Of a DNA stretch of 62,109 nucleotides, positions 20,377 through 31,797 are shown piece by piece. How positions within the stretch are numbered: the first letter of the stretch is position 1; each line of letters starts with the position of its first letter. This stretch comes from Polychytrium aggregatum (lineage: Eukaryota; Chytridiomycota; Chytridiomycetes; Polychytriales): positions 1 to 62,109 of the forward strand of contig NW_026516395.1 in NCBI RefSeq assembly GCF_025602895.1, given 5' to 3'. Under the pieces are notes generated by a model, which had not been told where the DNA came from, made no database searches, and was given only the letters and a program-made list of their open reading frames with translations. Made by a program: the position numbers and the translations under genes.

Positions 20377-23127
20377 TTACTTGGCAAAAGCCTTTGCAAT
20401 CTCGATCACTGTGCGCGTGGGTCGGCCTGACAAACCAAAAGATTGAATGAGGATCTCCGTGCGACGAAACTACCAGGGCTGCTATCGAGTTGCGGAATCA
20501 TGTGCCCCGCCATCATACCTGTCATCCCAGCGCTCAGGTAGCCGGAGCTGTCTCGCTTGTGCATCAAACTGGCAATGTCTGAATGAATCGTGCAGCTCTG
20601 TCAGTCGAGCACGGTCATCGGAACAATGATCCTCAGCGGCTTCGTGGTAAAATCGGTAAGTGCGGTGGATTGGGCGGGCGACCATACCTAGGTGTGCAAA
20701 CTGCACAAGCGGCTTCTCGTTTTCCTGAGGCACAAACTCCTTCAAAAAGATGGCGGCGGTGCACGAGCCACCCGAGCGGCCCTACATTGGTAGAGAGCGA
20801 CAGGGACACAATTAGGGGGGGACCATGCCAGCAGTGGATGCGCCTCCATTTCAGTCGATGCCTATTGATGCCACAGATGAATGTGTGTGCTTGTGAGCCT
20901 ATGCCTTCGTCCAGCGTACCCCAACATTCTTGAGATCGGCGACATGACTTCGAATTTGAGGCTTATAGGTATCATCGAGTGGCATTCTCCAAAATCGGTC
21001 GCCCGAACGCTTGCCAGAGTCCTCAATGACCTTCCATAGATCGTCGTTGTTGACAAAGGCTCCTCCAAACACTGATCCGAGCGCAACGTCGATGGCGCCG
21101 GTCAGGGTCGAAAGCGACAACAAGCTGTGCGGCTTATGTGCCGTTGCGGTGTAGTAAATCCTGATGCAGCGAGGGCCCCAGATCGAAGCGCTAGTTAGGA
21201 AATCGAGACTTGCGGTGATTCACCAGTGCGCTGTCTTGGGGAGCATCGATGGCTCATCTCGACAGAGACAAACATGGCGGAGGTCCTTACGCATCAGCAA
21301 GGATCAGTCGCCCTTCAGCGTCGGTGTTGTCGACCTCGATCGTTTTGCCGTTCATGGCCGTCACGAGGTCACCGGGCTTGGTGGCCTTGCCGGAAGGCAT
21401 GTTTTCGGTCATGGGGATAGACGCAACGACGTTGATCGGCAGCTGGAGAGTCGCGATGGCCCACATGGCGCTGATAACCACAGCGGCGCCCGTCATGTCT
21501 CCCTTCATGAGGGCCATGTCTGTGGATGGCTTGATGGAGATGCCGCCGCTATCGAAGGTCACGCCTGTCGTTGAGCGATATCGGGCGCGAGCGGATCAGC
21601 AAAGGCACAGGGGATTGAAAACGAATCCGCGTGCATACCTTTTCCAACCAGAGCGAGAGGTTGCTCGTCAGCCTTGCCGCCGCTGTACACAACCTCGACA
21701 AACTTGACGGGTTCATCCGAGCCGCGACCCACGCTGAGGAAGGCGCCCATCTTGTTTCGGGCGGCCCACTCCATGCCATGGACATGGACTTGCGTGTGAG
21801 GGAGATACTCCAACAAATTTTTGGCTTGCTGACTGAATATGGCCGGAGTCAGCAAGTTGGCTGGGGTGTCGGCAAACTTGCGGGCCATGTTTTGTGCTGA
21901 CGGGGGCGCAACCAGAGACTCGTTAGCTTGCTTCGGGATTCGGCTCGCTTGCTTCGGGCCGTTGGTATGTGCACCCAAACTTACCAGATCCCTGGATAAA
22001 GCCCACACGCCAGGCGAACTCATGCTCAGCATCGGCGTTCACTGAATCATGGAAATCCACCGAAAGCACAGGGTCCCTGCTCTTGGGCTGCTTGTACTTG
22101 TCAAAGGCGTAAGTTGATAGCGCTGCGGCCTCGCCTGAAGCTACATTCAAGCCAGGTGGTTAGCTGGAGCATCAAGTCGAACGCATGCAGGAGCACTGGA
22201 CCCGTGCCGACTACTGTACCCAGCGGGGAACCCAGGGCATCAAACTCAATGTGGGCGAGACTGTTCTTGAAGTGCGATCTGATGGAAGCAGCACCGGTCG
22301 CTGCCTGGGGAAGACAAAAGTCAGGCAGAATGATCCACGTTCTGACATGTTCATGATCTCACCCCGGTCGTCGTCGCTCACCAGGGTCGATCCGACGTTG
22401 CACACCGCACTGTTTTGGGTCGCAATCCATGCCGCACAAGCTCGCAGCAACTCACCGCAACCCGTGCGCTTTCTGCACGCTGGTTGTCATCAGCATCAGC
22501 CTTGCCGAGGCCCACCACACTGACAATCGGAGGCAATCCTTCGAGGTTGTAGAGACTGGTCGACAGCAGCGACGAGAGGAACAACAACGAGGGGTGGCAT
22601 ATGTGCAAGAGACAGTAGTTAGGACTGGCAAGTGGCCAACCGAACAGAGCTCGCCGATATCAAAATCATCCGCGACCTTGCGTATTCTCCGGCTGATGAT
22701 CGTCTTCGGTTCTGGAGAACGGCGAGCGACTCACGTTCGACACTCCTTGGACTCGCCCTTGAAGCGTGCACTGGCCAGGATCTTGCAAATGTTTTCTCTC
22801 GCGCTGTCCGGGAGCGAGCTGCCTGCAAGAAGAGAGGGGCTATATCCAGGCTCGCTGACTTTTGGCGACTCATAGGCCTTTGGAAATAGGGCGGCGTGGC
22901 AGCAGTCCGACCGAGTTAGTAAACATATCCGCGCGAAGGAGCATCGAGCCTGAGCCGGCGGCCAGAGTCCGGCCACATACCCCGATAACAAGGCCATCGA
23001 CGGGTCTCTGGATCTGCGCCAGCTTGGCCGAGCTGGAGAGAGTCCGGCGGGCATGGCCAAGCGCGAGACGGCCCGGGCGGGCAATGCGGGCAATGCGGGC
23101 AATGCGGGCAATGCGGGTGATGCTCAT
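20377..23127 (-). CDS. M17 leucine aminopeptidase (LAP3-like), probably mitochondrial
   Basis: Eleven exons: 22981-23127, 22735-22877, 22456-22555, 22220-22304, 21985-22140, 21639-21896, 21291-21564, 20920-21160, 20688-20781, 20519-20578, 20377-20426, giving 535 aa (human LAP3: 519). The N-terminal domain has [13 protein letters not shown]; the catalytic domain has [45 protein letters not shown] and [11 protein letters not shown]. The two-metal ligands of the family (Lys and Asp of the FDSGG stretch, Asp of KGDM, Asp/Glu of NTDAEGR) are all present, as is GMTGRPTRT at the end. The enzyme would release N-terminal residues from peptides as a hexamer. The first exon adds an Arg-rich, acid-poor leader made of Ala-Arg-Ile repeats, predicted to import it into mitochondria. 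Exon 2 uses an AAAG acceptor. Confidence 0.93.
23079..23120 (-). repeat. 9-bp tandem repeat in the aminopeptidase presequence
   Basis: Four to five copies of GGGCAATGC (plus strand) encode an Ala-Arg-Ile tripeptide repeat at residues 4-16 of the aminopeptidase, in the predicted targeting peptide. Confidence 0.85.
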
Positions 23128-23621
23128 TGTTGGCGAGATCGATCCTGGGATGGCGCCGAAGACAATCACACACCAGGCGGATGTCTTCGTGTCCCAGGGC
23201 CGGCAGCCCTAACCCTCGGGCGGGCGGGCTACGCTGGTGTTGTCCCAAACAGAGAGCTGTCTGAGGCCGGGTGCTGTCTCGCAGGTTTCCATCGTCCATC
23301 CGTCCATCCGTCCGCCGTGCCGACGCCGCTCCGGGTAAGAGGCAATAATAGATACACTCGCTACTCTCTGGTGGACATGCCACGATTGTGTGCCCGCTTC
23401 TTGGGCGCCGTCGCCGTTACTGCCGTTGTCACAGATGCAAGTCTTGACCAGTTAGACTGGCTTCCACAAACCCAGTGGCAGCCGGTTCAGCCTGTAGCCG
23501 ACAAGGCCGCTCACATCCAAATAAGATGCGGTGCCAGCGGCTTCGATTCCGAAGCCAAGTCTCTAATTTTGATATCGTGCGCTCTCTGCTGTCCTGGTGC
23601 CGCTAGCCCTCCTCCTGAACG
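23128..23621. promoter_or_regulatory. Bidirectional intergenic region, aminopeptidase/GT71
   Basis: 494 bases lie between the divergent aminopeptidase and GT71 start codons and must carry both promoters. A short CCATCCGTCCATCCGTCCG-type repeat is near 23291. No binding site is recognised with confidence. Confidence 0.45.
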
Positions 23622-25556
23622 ATGCCTCTCTTCGTGCTGTCCTCACAGCCGTCTTTCCTCTCGCTGGGTCGACGATGGACCACCGTCGTTGCCTTGGTGG
23701 TCATCATGACCGTCTTGGCAACGTTTGTGTGGACATCGCACACGGAAGCAGCTGCCAACGGATCGCTGTCTTCGCAGAATCCCCAAGTCGACTTGGATGA
23801 AAACTTCCAGGTGGAGCTGGCGGTCTCGGCGGTGTCTCCCGCCAAGCCTACCGCGGCCTCGGTGAAGCCCCTAGAGTCCGCCGCAGAGATACCAACAATG
23901 TCCTCGGAGCCCGTGCCCTCATCAGCAACGTCAAGCAGCCTCTCGGCCACGTTTCTTACTTCCTCCACCTCAGCCGGCCTGGCCCAGCCCTCGGCCAGTG
24001 TCACTGGCCAGGAAGGCACGAGCAGCAAGACCGAGCCATTGGACGAGGACAGCCAGAGGCTTGTGCTTACCGCCAAAGAGCTGCTCAGAAAATACGCCAG
24101 GCTTACCGAAGAGCCACTGGGTCGTGGCGACATTGCCGGCCTGGCCGAGCAATGCTATCTTTACCGCCAGCTGTTTGAGCTCTGCTACGACGCTACAGGC
24201 CGACGCCGCACATCGATGGACCGGATCCTGGGCGACAGCAATCTCTACCACCAAGTCGAGGTGACTTTGCAGAACCTGGAGTACTCGCTCTTCCCCTTTG
24301 TCAACGCTACCGAGAAGTACAAGAATGTCGCCAATGTCCTCCAGTCGTACCAAGACCAGCGAGGGCTGGTTATCAGCACAGGCTCCTGGCACTTTCGATT
24401 TGCTCGGCACTTGATCCATGTTGTTCGCGAAGTCTTGAACTCGACGCTCCCCATCGAAGTCTTTTACTCCGGCCCCGGCGACCTTGGCCAGGATCAAATC
24501 AACTACTTGAGGACGATCGACAACGTGCGAGTTGTTGATCTACAGCAGCACTTTGACACTGCCGGACCGGGTGTGCGTGGCTGGGCCGTCAAGCCCTTCG
24601 CCATGCTCGCTTCGTCGTTCTCAGAAATCATCTTTGTCGATGCCGACGCAAACTTTTTCCAAGACCCCGAGGTTGTCTTCAAAGACTCGGGATACGTCAA
24701 GACCGGTGCATTGCTGTACCGCGATCGGACCATCAATGTCGGTGGCGAGTCGAATCAGAGCAAGTACGTCAAGAAGCTGATTACGAATCCCTCGGACTAT
24801 GCCAAGGCGAGCAACCGCCTGTTTAGCCTCAAGTCCGTCCACGAAGGCGAATCTGGCGTGGTTGTTCTGAACAAGGCCAAGGTCTTCCATGTATTGCTTC
24901 TGATCTGCAAGATGAACTCGGAATACTTCCGCGGTGACACCGCGGATGGCAAGAAAGACGGGTTTTGGGGTGTATTCCATGGTATGTTGACTCCGGCACA
25001 CTGACATGGAGGTCTCTGCTCCGGGCTATTTGAGGTGGAGGGCCGAGCCATGGCCTTCGTCCAAGGCATTCTTGCACTGCGATGTGCCTGTATTCATATG
25101 TCGGCAACTCTATCTCCTTTGACGCTGTCCGCACCCGTCATCGTGGCATCTCCAGGCGACAAGGAGACCTTCTGGATGGCCTTTGAGCTGATGAAGCAGC
25201 CGTACTGGATGAATGCCGTTGCCGGCGGTACTGTTGGATTCGTGTCCGAGACGGACGGTGTCTGCGGCGGCCTCTTCCATGTGGACGAGCACCAGAAGCC
25301 TCTCTGGTTCAACGGCGGTGTTGTCATCAACAAGTACCATGCCGAAGGCGACAAAACCACTCTTCAACTCACGGACTATGCCTTCGATACAACCTATGAG
25401 AAGGTCAAGTGGGCATGGGAAAGGAAGGACCGCCCGTTCTGCCTCCTGCCGCGATATCCAAACGAGCAGGGCAAGCTGGAAGGCAAATACAAGGAGGCTG
25501 CTGACGGTATCATTCGAGTCTGGGGCGAGCTTCTCGATCGACCCATCACGTCGTAG
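23622..25556 (+). CDS. GT71 alpha-1,3-mannosyltransferase (MNN1-like)
   Basis: Two exons, 23622-24981 and 25156-25556, giving 586 aa. It is a type II membrane protein: a short cytosolic tail, a signal anchor at about residues 19-37 (VVALVVIMTVLATFVW), a Ser/Thr/Ala-rich stem to about residue 135, then the catalytic domain. Visible motifs are VFYSGPGDLG, WAVKPFAMLASSF, IIFVDADANFFQDPE with the DxD metal site, and after the intron GDKETFWMAFE and WFNGGVVINK. Family members add alpha-1,3-linked mannose from GDP-mannose to N- or O-glycans in the Golgi. The split falls between WGVFH and GDKET. It belongs with the GT34 cluster 6 kb downstream as a glycosylation module, though no common control is visible. 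Confidence 0.9.
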
Positions 25557-26275
25557 GCTCGCTGTGGAATGCCGTGCCGGCCGGCAAGAGCACATACAAA
25601 CCCAAGCATCAGGTTTCTTCAAGCACAATATATACAAGACACACTCTTCTGGGTGAATGAATGGCATCTGCTGAGAGAGCGCCGCCCACTGAGGGAACGC
25701 CATCTGTCGCTCATGCTGCATCCACAACACGCAGCGGCTGCGGCGTGCTTGGACCTGCAAGGCCAATGCGCCCCAATGCGCTGTGGACATGCTGTATCGC
25801 TTTCTTTGTCCAGACCAGGCCCAGACCAGGTCCAGCGCATGCGCTGCCTCGCTGCGCCGATTGGCGGACGCCGTCCAATGGGCATCGCTGGCGCGGGGTT
25901 GCGTAACGGCGTGTGATGGTTCGGAGTTCAGGGCACCAGCGCTCTATTCTGGGCTCAGCGCCAGCAGCAATCCACCTCCTGCAGACGCAGACGAGCGCCC
26001 CCGCATGAGATGCAGATGGCTTGCACCTCGTGAGGGGTATAAAGACTCGGCCCAAGCCCGTCCGCCCGTCTCCCTCGTCGCCCAGTTGCCGAGACCGGAT
26101 CTGGCCACCTGGCTGTCTGTCTGTCTGTCCCCATAGCGCCCTCGCCCTTGCCGAATCTCTGCCAAGAACCTCGTCCTCTGCCTGCTCCTTTCCCCACGCC
26201 ACTTAGGTTAGCACCAGACTGGTTGAATCGCTTCCTGCTCTCTCTCTCTGTCGCTGGGCTTGTTGCAAGCCAAGC
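25557..26275. other. Intergenic, nothing recognised
   Basis: About 720 bases with short CTGT and CT microsatellites (26115-26132, 26240-26255). It probably includes the PAQR promoter. Confidence 0.5.
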
Positions 26276-28192
26276 ATGGGACGCATAGCTTCCCAACTCG
26301 CTCACGCTGGGCTTCAAAAACCATCGCTCTCTGAATCCCCTCCCCTCTCCAGCTTTCTCAAGCACCCAAGTTCCAACAGCCGCGCCGTCGCTCAGATCCC
26401 GGCCACTATGATCACCACCACCCAGACCATCTCCTCGACCTACGGCGCCTCGTCGTCGTCCATTCGCAGCTACTCCTCAGTCACCACGCTCGTGAGCCGC
26501 CCGCATGCCACTGCCAAGGTTTCGCTCTCGCTCGACAGTCCCGACTATGCAGACGAAGGCGTGGGTCGGATAAATTCGGCGAGCAAGCTGACGCAGCCGA
26601 GCGACGCCTGTTGCGAGTCCCGGATACCCCACGCCCAGCCGCTCTCGCTGCTCCCGGGTTGGCTGGGCGGGTCGGGCCATGCGCCAAAGCTCCGTCACTA
26701 CTCCGAAGTCCCGCGGTACCTGCAAGACAACGACTTTATTCACACCGGGTAGGCAGACGGCGGCTAGCGAGGGCGTCCTGACGGATTCTCGGAGCATATG
26801 AGGGCGAGAGTCCGCTGTATCGGCAACCACCGCGAGAATAATCGGCCGGCAGTCTCACACGCCATCCCTCACTGGCCGGAAACGTCAGCTACCGCTCGGG
26901 CTACACCTACAAACAAAGCTGGGCCTCATTCTTTCGCCTCCACAACGAATCGGTAAGGAGGGACCGTGAGCAGTGCGACTTTGGGTGATTTGGGGGGCTC
27001 CCCTTGGCTGAGTCGTCCCCTGGCATCACCCCGGACTGTGCTGGCCTCCATCGCTTGGGCTCGCATCTATCTAACTGGGCTCTCCTGGCGCCATTGCTTG
27101 ATGCACTGCAGGGCAATGTTTGGACACACTCTGTAGCATTTTGTATATTCTTCAGCTCCATCTTTTTGATGGCCACCAGCCAAATCCACCCCGCCGCCAC
27201 AGTCACCGACAAGATCGTCATCGGCCTCTTCTTGCTCTGCGGGAGCTGCACGTTTCTCTTTTCCTCTCTGTTTCATCTCCACCTCTGCATTTCCGAGTCG
27301 GCGTACGCTTTCTGGGGCTGCCTGGACTACTCGGGCATCTCGGCCTTGGTGTGCGGCACCACAGCGACGGTGGCCTACTACCTGTTCTACTGCAACCCCG
27401 TCATCCGGACGGCCTGGATCGCGACCCTGGTCGTGGTCAACATGGTCGGAGTCCTTGGTCCCCGCCTCAAGGTCTGGAGCACGTCGGCCTTCCGGGTTTA
27501 CCGCACCCTGGTGTACATCTCCTCGGGAGTCTTGAGCGGCGGCCCGGTCGTGCACTACTGCATCCTGAACGGCATCAACCTGAGCCTCTCGGACCTGAAC
27601 GCGACATGGTTCTATGCTGGATCGGTGGGGCTGTACCTTACCGGCGCAGTGTTCTATGTCCTGAGGTTTCCTGAACGGTAAGCGATTTTTATGCTCTTGT
27701 CGGACCGAGGGGCCAGGATTGAGCCAAGGAATGGCTGGCTGGCTGACTGGCTTTCGATGCAGATCACTTGGTAGATCCCGCCAATGCTAACTTGCGCAAT
27801 CTTGGTTGGGCAGCGCTCTCCCGGGCAAGTTTGATCTGCTCCTGCACAGCCATCAGATTTGGCATGTCTTTGTGATGGTGAGTGACAGCGTCTCTGCTTC
27901 TGCTTCTGTTTCTTTGCTGTGTCGCTGTTAGTATTGACGGGTCGACGAGTCCAAGAGAGGGGAGCGGCTTCGTATGGTCGGTCTGTTGGTTTGGAGAGGT
28001 AGTCCTTCCTCGGCTTCACACCCGACGCAGTTTGCCGAGATACACCCCACCACCCCGGCGATCCCTAGCATCCTTCTGACTCTTTCCTCGCACTTGGAAT
28101 TGCATCAGACGGCTGCCTATGTGTCGTTCCAGGGGCTCTTGCATCTGATGGAATGGCGGCTCAACCAAGGCGTCTGCCCAGCCCGTTCATAG
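26276..28192 (+). CDS. PAQR-family seven-helix receptor (Izh/adiponectin-receptor-like)
   Basis: Five exons: 26276-26748, 26889-26952, 27112-27677, 27814-27877, 28109-28192, giving 416 aa. A later in-frame ATG at 26408 would give 372. After a long Ser-rich N-terminus come PRYLQDNDFIHTGYR and RLHNES...GNVWTHSVAF, the hallmark entry into the first helix. Seven hydrophobic segments follow. The three PAQR metal/active-site motifs are visible: Ser and His in SSLFHLH, Asp in GCLDYSGI, and the two His of HSHQIWHVFV. Fungal Izh proteins act in zinc and sterol homeostasis, and animal members are linked to ceramidase activity; which applies here cannot be told from sequence. Confidence 0.9.
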
Positions 28193-28646
28193 CTCCTCCT
28201 ACGTACCTGACTCCCATCCTGTAGTTCCTCCTGACCAATTCTCGGAGTGTGAATATGATGCTACTTTCCTTGATTCAGGAAAATACGGGACGCATCGCCC
28301 CATTTCCATTTCGACAGCGCAGCCCTGGACAAGCCTGGATCCAATAGGCCATTTGCTCTGTTGCGCATCCTGCCCTGATGCGGACTGGTCAGCGGATCCG
28401 GCCTCGCCGATTGCATGTTTCTCCCAGGCTCTGCGGCCTCGGCGAGAGGCAGGCGAGGTCAGAGCGCGCTCTCGTCCTGGGAATTGGTGCCGTGACTCAC
28501 CTAAGAGAAGGGGCCGGCCCTCGGTTTGTGTTGCTTCGTCCAGCAAGCAAATCCGCATCTGTCGCTCGCCAGCAGAGCCATCGAACAGCGACCAACGCAC
28601 ACGCCTTCTCATCCACCCGCATCCAGCCATTCTTCTGCCAGCAGCC
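28193..28646. other. Intergenic, nothing recognised
   Basis: This separates the PAQR gene from the small membrane protein gene; both are on the plus strand. No recognisable coding exon or RNA was seen. Confidence 0.45.
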
Positions 28647-29150
28647 ATGGCGAGACTGACCAAGTTTGCCGACTACGTCCAGAAGGGAGTCACGGGCGGG
28701 CTCGTCGCCTTCACGGTCCTGGGCACTCTGAGCATGCTCAGCACATGGTCAGGCATCGCTGTGAAGTACGGCAAGATCAAGGCCGCCCAATCCACTTCAT
28801 CAGAGAAGGTGAGGCAGCGGAGGGATGACGGCGTCAAGCTGTCCCGGAAGAGGGAAGTGTGGGCTGAGGACTGAGCCCAAGCCTTGCGATTATCGAGGAC
28901 TGCGACTGTGGCTCCTGTCGGCCTCGAACGCAGCGAATCCGGTTCGGGGCTATCGACACCTGAGATGGATGCGGGGAATGGGCTAACGGGAGGGCTTGTT
29001 AAAGCCGAGTCAGGCGGCATCTGGGCTATCGGCTGGCTGCTGTAGCCGTCGTCGACGAGATCTTGTTGTTAACGAGTCGCCTGCCTGTGCCTTGCCCGTT
29101 CTCAGCCGGACGATCCGCAGGACCCTCGACTCAAGGAGCTTCGAATCTGA
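28647..29150 (+). CDS. Small single-pass membrane protein, possibly COX14-like
   Basis: Two exons, 28647-28808 and 29106-29150, phase 0, giving only 68 aa. The N-terminus is basic (MARLTKFADYVQKG), followed by one hydrophobic segment (about 15-37), a Lys-rich stretch after it (KYGKIKAAQ), and a charged tail ending PRLKELRI. Size and layout fit small mitochondrial assembly factors such as Cox14, which binds newly made Cox1. No diagnostic residue distinguishes it from other mini membrane proteins. The second exon is short but has a clean CAG acceptor and a fitting charged tail. Confidence 0.55.
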
Positions 29151-29761
29151 TATCTGCATGTCCACACGACAGCACCAATACACTCCATTGAACCTCTTGC
29201 GCCTGCCTTGGCCGACCCGTTGGAAAGGAGGGGAGCACAGTTTGAGAGAGCCATCGAGATTGGGGGCTGCTGTTGTGTGTCTGCCTGCAATCCAGCGACC
29301 CAAAGCACGACGCCTTCGAGCAGAATCGGGCAGCCTGAGGCTCCGTCGCTCTCTGGTCTTGCTGGGGCGATGTTGCCTTCTGCGGCTTTGTTTCTGGTGA
29401 ATCGGCTCAGAGGCCCGCATTATGACAGCAAGTGTCGGCACCCCCATTCGACTGCAAAGATCCAGCGGGCTTGTCTGGCACACCAAAAGCCGATCTGACG
29501 GCCCACATCCCTGCCGGATTTGATCTTTCCATCCATCTCCGCTCTCCGTTCTCCGTCCACCGATCTGGCGCTTGATTCCCATCAGGCTGCAGCCCACCTC
29601 CCACACCTTCAAGCGATCTCTCCGCGGTGGGTATCCGTGTATCTGCCTCCCTCGATTGTGCGGCCCAGCCAGCGAACCTCGGCTGAATGGAATGTCGGCT
29701 GAATCTCGACTGAATCTCGATCCTCGCGTCCCCAGCCTCTCTCCTTCCACCTTGCTCGACA
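29151..29761. other. Intergenic, nothing recognised
   Basis: About 610 bases with no recognised gene; likely promoter and leader of the next gene. Confidence 0.45.
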
Positions 29762-31392
29762 ATGAACCGCAAGCAAGCCGCACACCGGGACTCTCGAGAT
29801 AAACAGCCGAACAGCGCCAAATCCAAGTCCTCTCAGTCGTCTCAATCGCAATCGCAATCGCAATCGCAATCGCAATCGCAATCGCAATCGCAATCGCAAT
29901 CGCAGCCGATGTCGCCTGCGGCGATTGCAGAGTTCGAGACAAAGCTCTGGAGAATGACTCCTTTCTGGATTCTGCCTCCGTTGCTCCCAGGGCTGTTCTT
30001 TGTGCTGACTGGATGGAACAAGGTCGCTGGAACTCATGGATCGTGGTCCATGGGACTGTTTGGGGCTTTGGCATGGTGAGTCCTGTGGCAAAAATCGGGA
30101 CACGCAGGAGGCAGGACCGGGCGATGGATCGATGGATTGATCGATCGATTGATCGACGCGAGGCGATTATGACTGCGATTGTGGCTGCAATTGTGACTGT
30201 GATTATGGTTGCGTAGAATCGTGTGTGTGGAGCCAATTGTTCATGTTGCCGGTGGACTATGTTCGTGCTCGCTGTTCTGACGATACTCGTCCTTCGCCGT
30301 ACCTGCGCAGGTATCTCTCGGCAGCGGCCCGCTTTCCGATCCAAGAGGGCCTCTCGCGGTACTTTGGTGGCTCGGGCGTCAAGCTCGCCTATGCGCTGGT
30401 GGTGGTGATCACCTCGCCAATCGAGGAAAGCATCCGGGCTCTGATGCTGCACTGGTACCCTGGCACACCCACCCCCGGCCGAGCCTATTCCTTTGGCTGG
30501 GCCTGGGCGGCGGTCAACTTTGCGGTGGCCTTTATGCAGATGGTCGGCTACGTGATGGTCATGAAGGGCAACGACGCCGAGATCAAGGCCAAGATGGCGC
30601 GCGGACAGAACGCTATGGACCCGTTTTATGGGCAATCCAATAAAAAACGGGACACCCAGGTTTTGACCATTCATCAAATATTTTGTTACCCAATGTGATC
30701 GCGCGCTGGCCATGACCATTCGCCAGTGTGTTCAAGAGCACCATCCATCGCTGGCACTCCGAGACCAGTGTGCAGGTCGATTGTGGAGACCGGAGGGCGA
30801 CCGGTGGTCTTCACTCGGAGGCTGCCAAAGTGATCTGATCTATTTATTGTGGCTTTGCTAGACGCGAGCACAGCACATACTACATGTTCATGGAAACGGC
30901 TATGTTGTCCCGTTTTTTTCTGAATAAAGTGTATGGACTGTTGGAGCATTCGGCCACGGGGCTTGTTCATCTGGGAATCTCGCTGCTGGTCGCCAGAGAC
31001 CCGGTGTTCAGTCTGCCAGCCGTCGCTCTCCGATGTGGCCTCTCGCTGGGGATGATGTTTTTCATCAAGGTAGGTATTGTCTGTTAGGGCTCATGTCTTT
31101 GGGTACTGCTCGCCAGGATTTCATCGGCGACATTATCACAAAGCTGGTTGTGCAGACATTGCTTGCACGATGTAGTTTCCACTCGCTGAGCTCCCTTTCC
31201 GGCCTTGGGATCCCGCTGCGTCGGTCGAACCCGCACTTCTGCACTTTGACTGACTGGATTGTGGTGTTGTCTCCATTGTGGATCCAGCGTCTCGGTATCG
31301 TCACTACGGAGCTGCTGCTGATTGTCGTGGGTGTGCTGACCCTTATCCTGGGTCTGAGTCTCTCCGGCGTTGTCGGCACACTTGTTGCTTGA
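29762..31392 (+). CDS. Multi-pass membrane protein (YhfC/CPBP-like), interrupted by a transposon
   Basis: Proposed exons are 29762-30075, about 30233-30638, 30923-31069 and 31117-31392 (380 aa without the insertion). A Ser-Gln repeat tail is followed by several membrane helices. SPIEESIRA (Glu-Glu then Arg), a Trp-Gly-rich helix, and EHSATGLVHLGISLL resemble the spacing of intramembrane proteases of the YhfC/CPBP group; this assignment is inference. A 284-bp transposon sits at 30639-30922 inside the exon and introduces stops. The duplicated AATAAA on both sides is in frame, so the gene is open if one copy and the element are removed. The acceptor near 30232 (GAG) is weak; the better-looking TAG at 30215 creates a stop with this donor. 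As assembled, the gene would not make full-length protein. Confidence 0.5.
29842..29905 (+). repeat. Ser-Gln-encoding hexamer repeat
   Basis: About ten copies of TCGCAA (written CAATCG in the other register) encode a Ser-Gln dipeptide run near the N-terminus of the interrupted membrane protein. Confidence 0.9.
30639..30922 (+). mobile_element. Short non-autonomous DNA transposon inside a coding exon
   Basis: It has terminal inverted repeats: AAAAAACGGGACA at the left (30642-30654) and TGTCCCGTTTTTTT at the right (30906-30919). It is flanked by AATAAA on each side (639-644 and 923-928 of the 30-kb block), which may be a target duplication; a TA duplication within it cannot be excluded. Inside is a remnant frame with TIHRWHSETSVQVDCGD, matching the helix-turn-helix frame of the copy at 9490-9853. 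With no catalytic domain it must have been moved in trans. Confidence 0.75.
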
Positions 31393-31797
31393 TGGATCGC
31401 ACAGTGGGTGCTTGTGGCGCAACTGCCAGCCACAGTAGCTTCGAAGACAATTCCAAGGGGATTGGTGATATTTGAAGCAGCAGCGATTATGGTACAAAAG
31501 CTGATCATATCGGGACTGGCCGAGGCAACTCTGCGACATGAGCTCCACGACATGAAGGGACTCGAAGTAGAGAAAGGGCGCGGGAGGGACTGAGCTGGGG
31601 AAAGAAAAGAAAGAAAGAGAAAGAGAGGGGAGGGGGAGGGACATCGAATAGAGTGGATGGGAAAACATACTATGATTACAGACATCCCAATAACAAACGA
31701 CATCGAGGCTTCATGCGCACTCACATGAGAAGCGGGGCTGGAGGGGGGGGTTCTGGAGGAGGGCGCGAAAGAGGGAAGGAAAGATCAAGCGACTTGC
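31393..31797. other. Convergent intergenic region
   Basis: A purine-rich stretch (31588-31640, GAAAGAAAGAGAAAGAG) lies between the interrupted membrane protein gene (+) and the first GT34 gene (-). No gene was seen. Confidence 0.5.

Noticed and set aside
30076..30215. TAG acceptor at 30215 for the interrupted membrane-protein gene
   Set aside because: Joined to the only good donor (30076) it creates a TGA stop. A weaker GAG acceptor at 30232 keeps the frame, so the exon 2 start is left uncertain.
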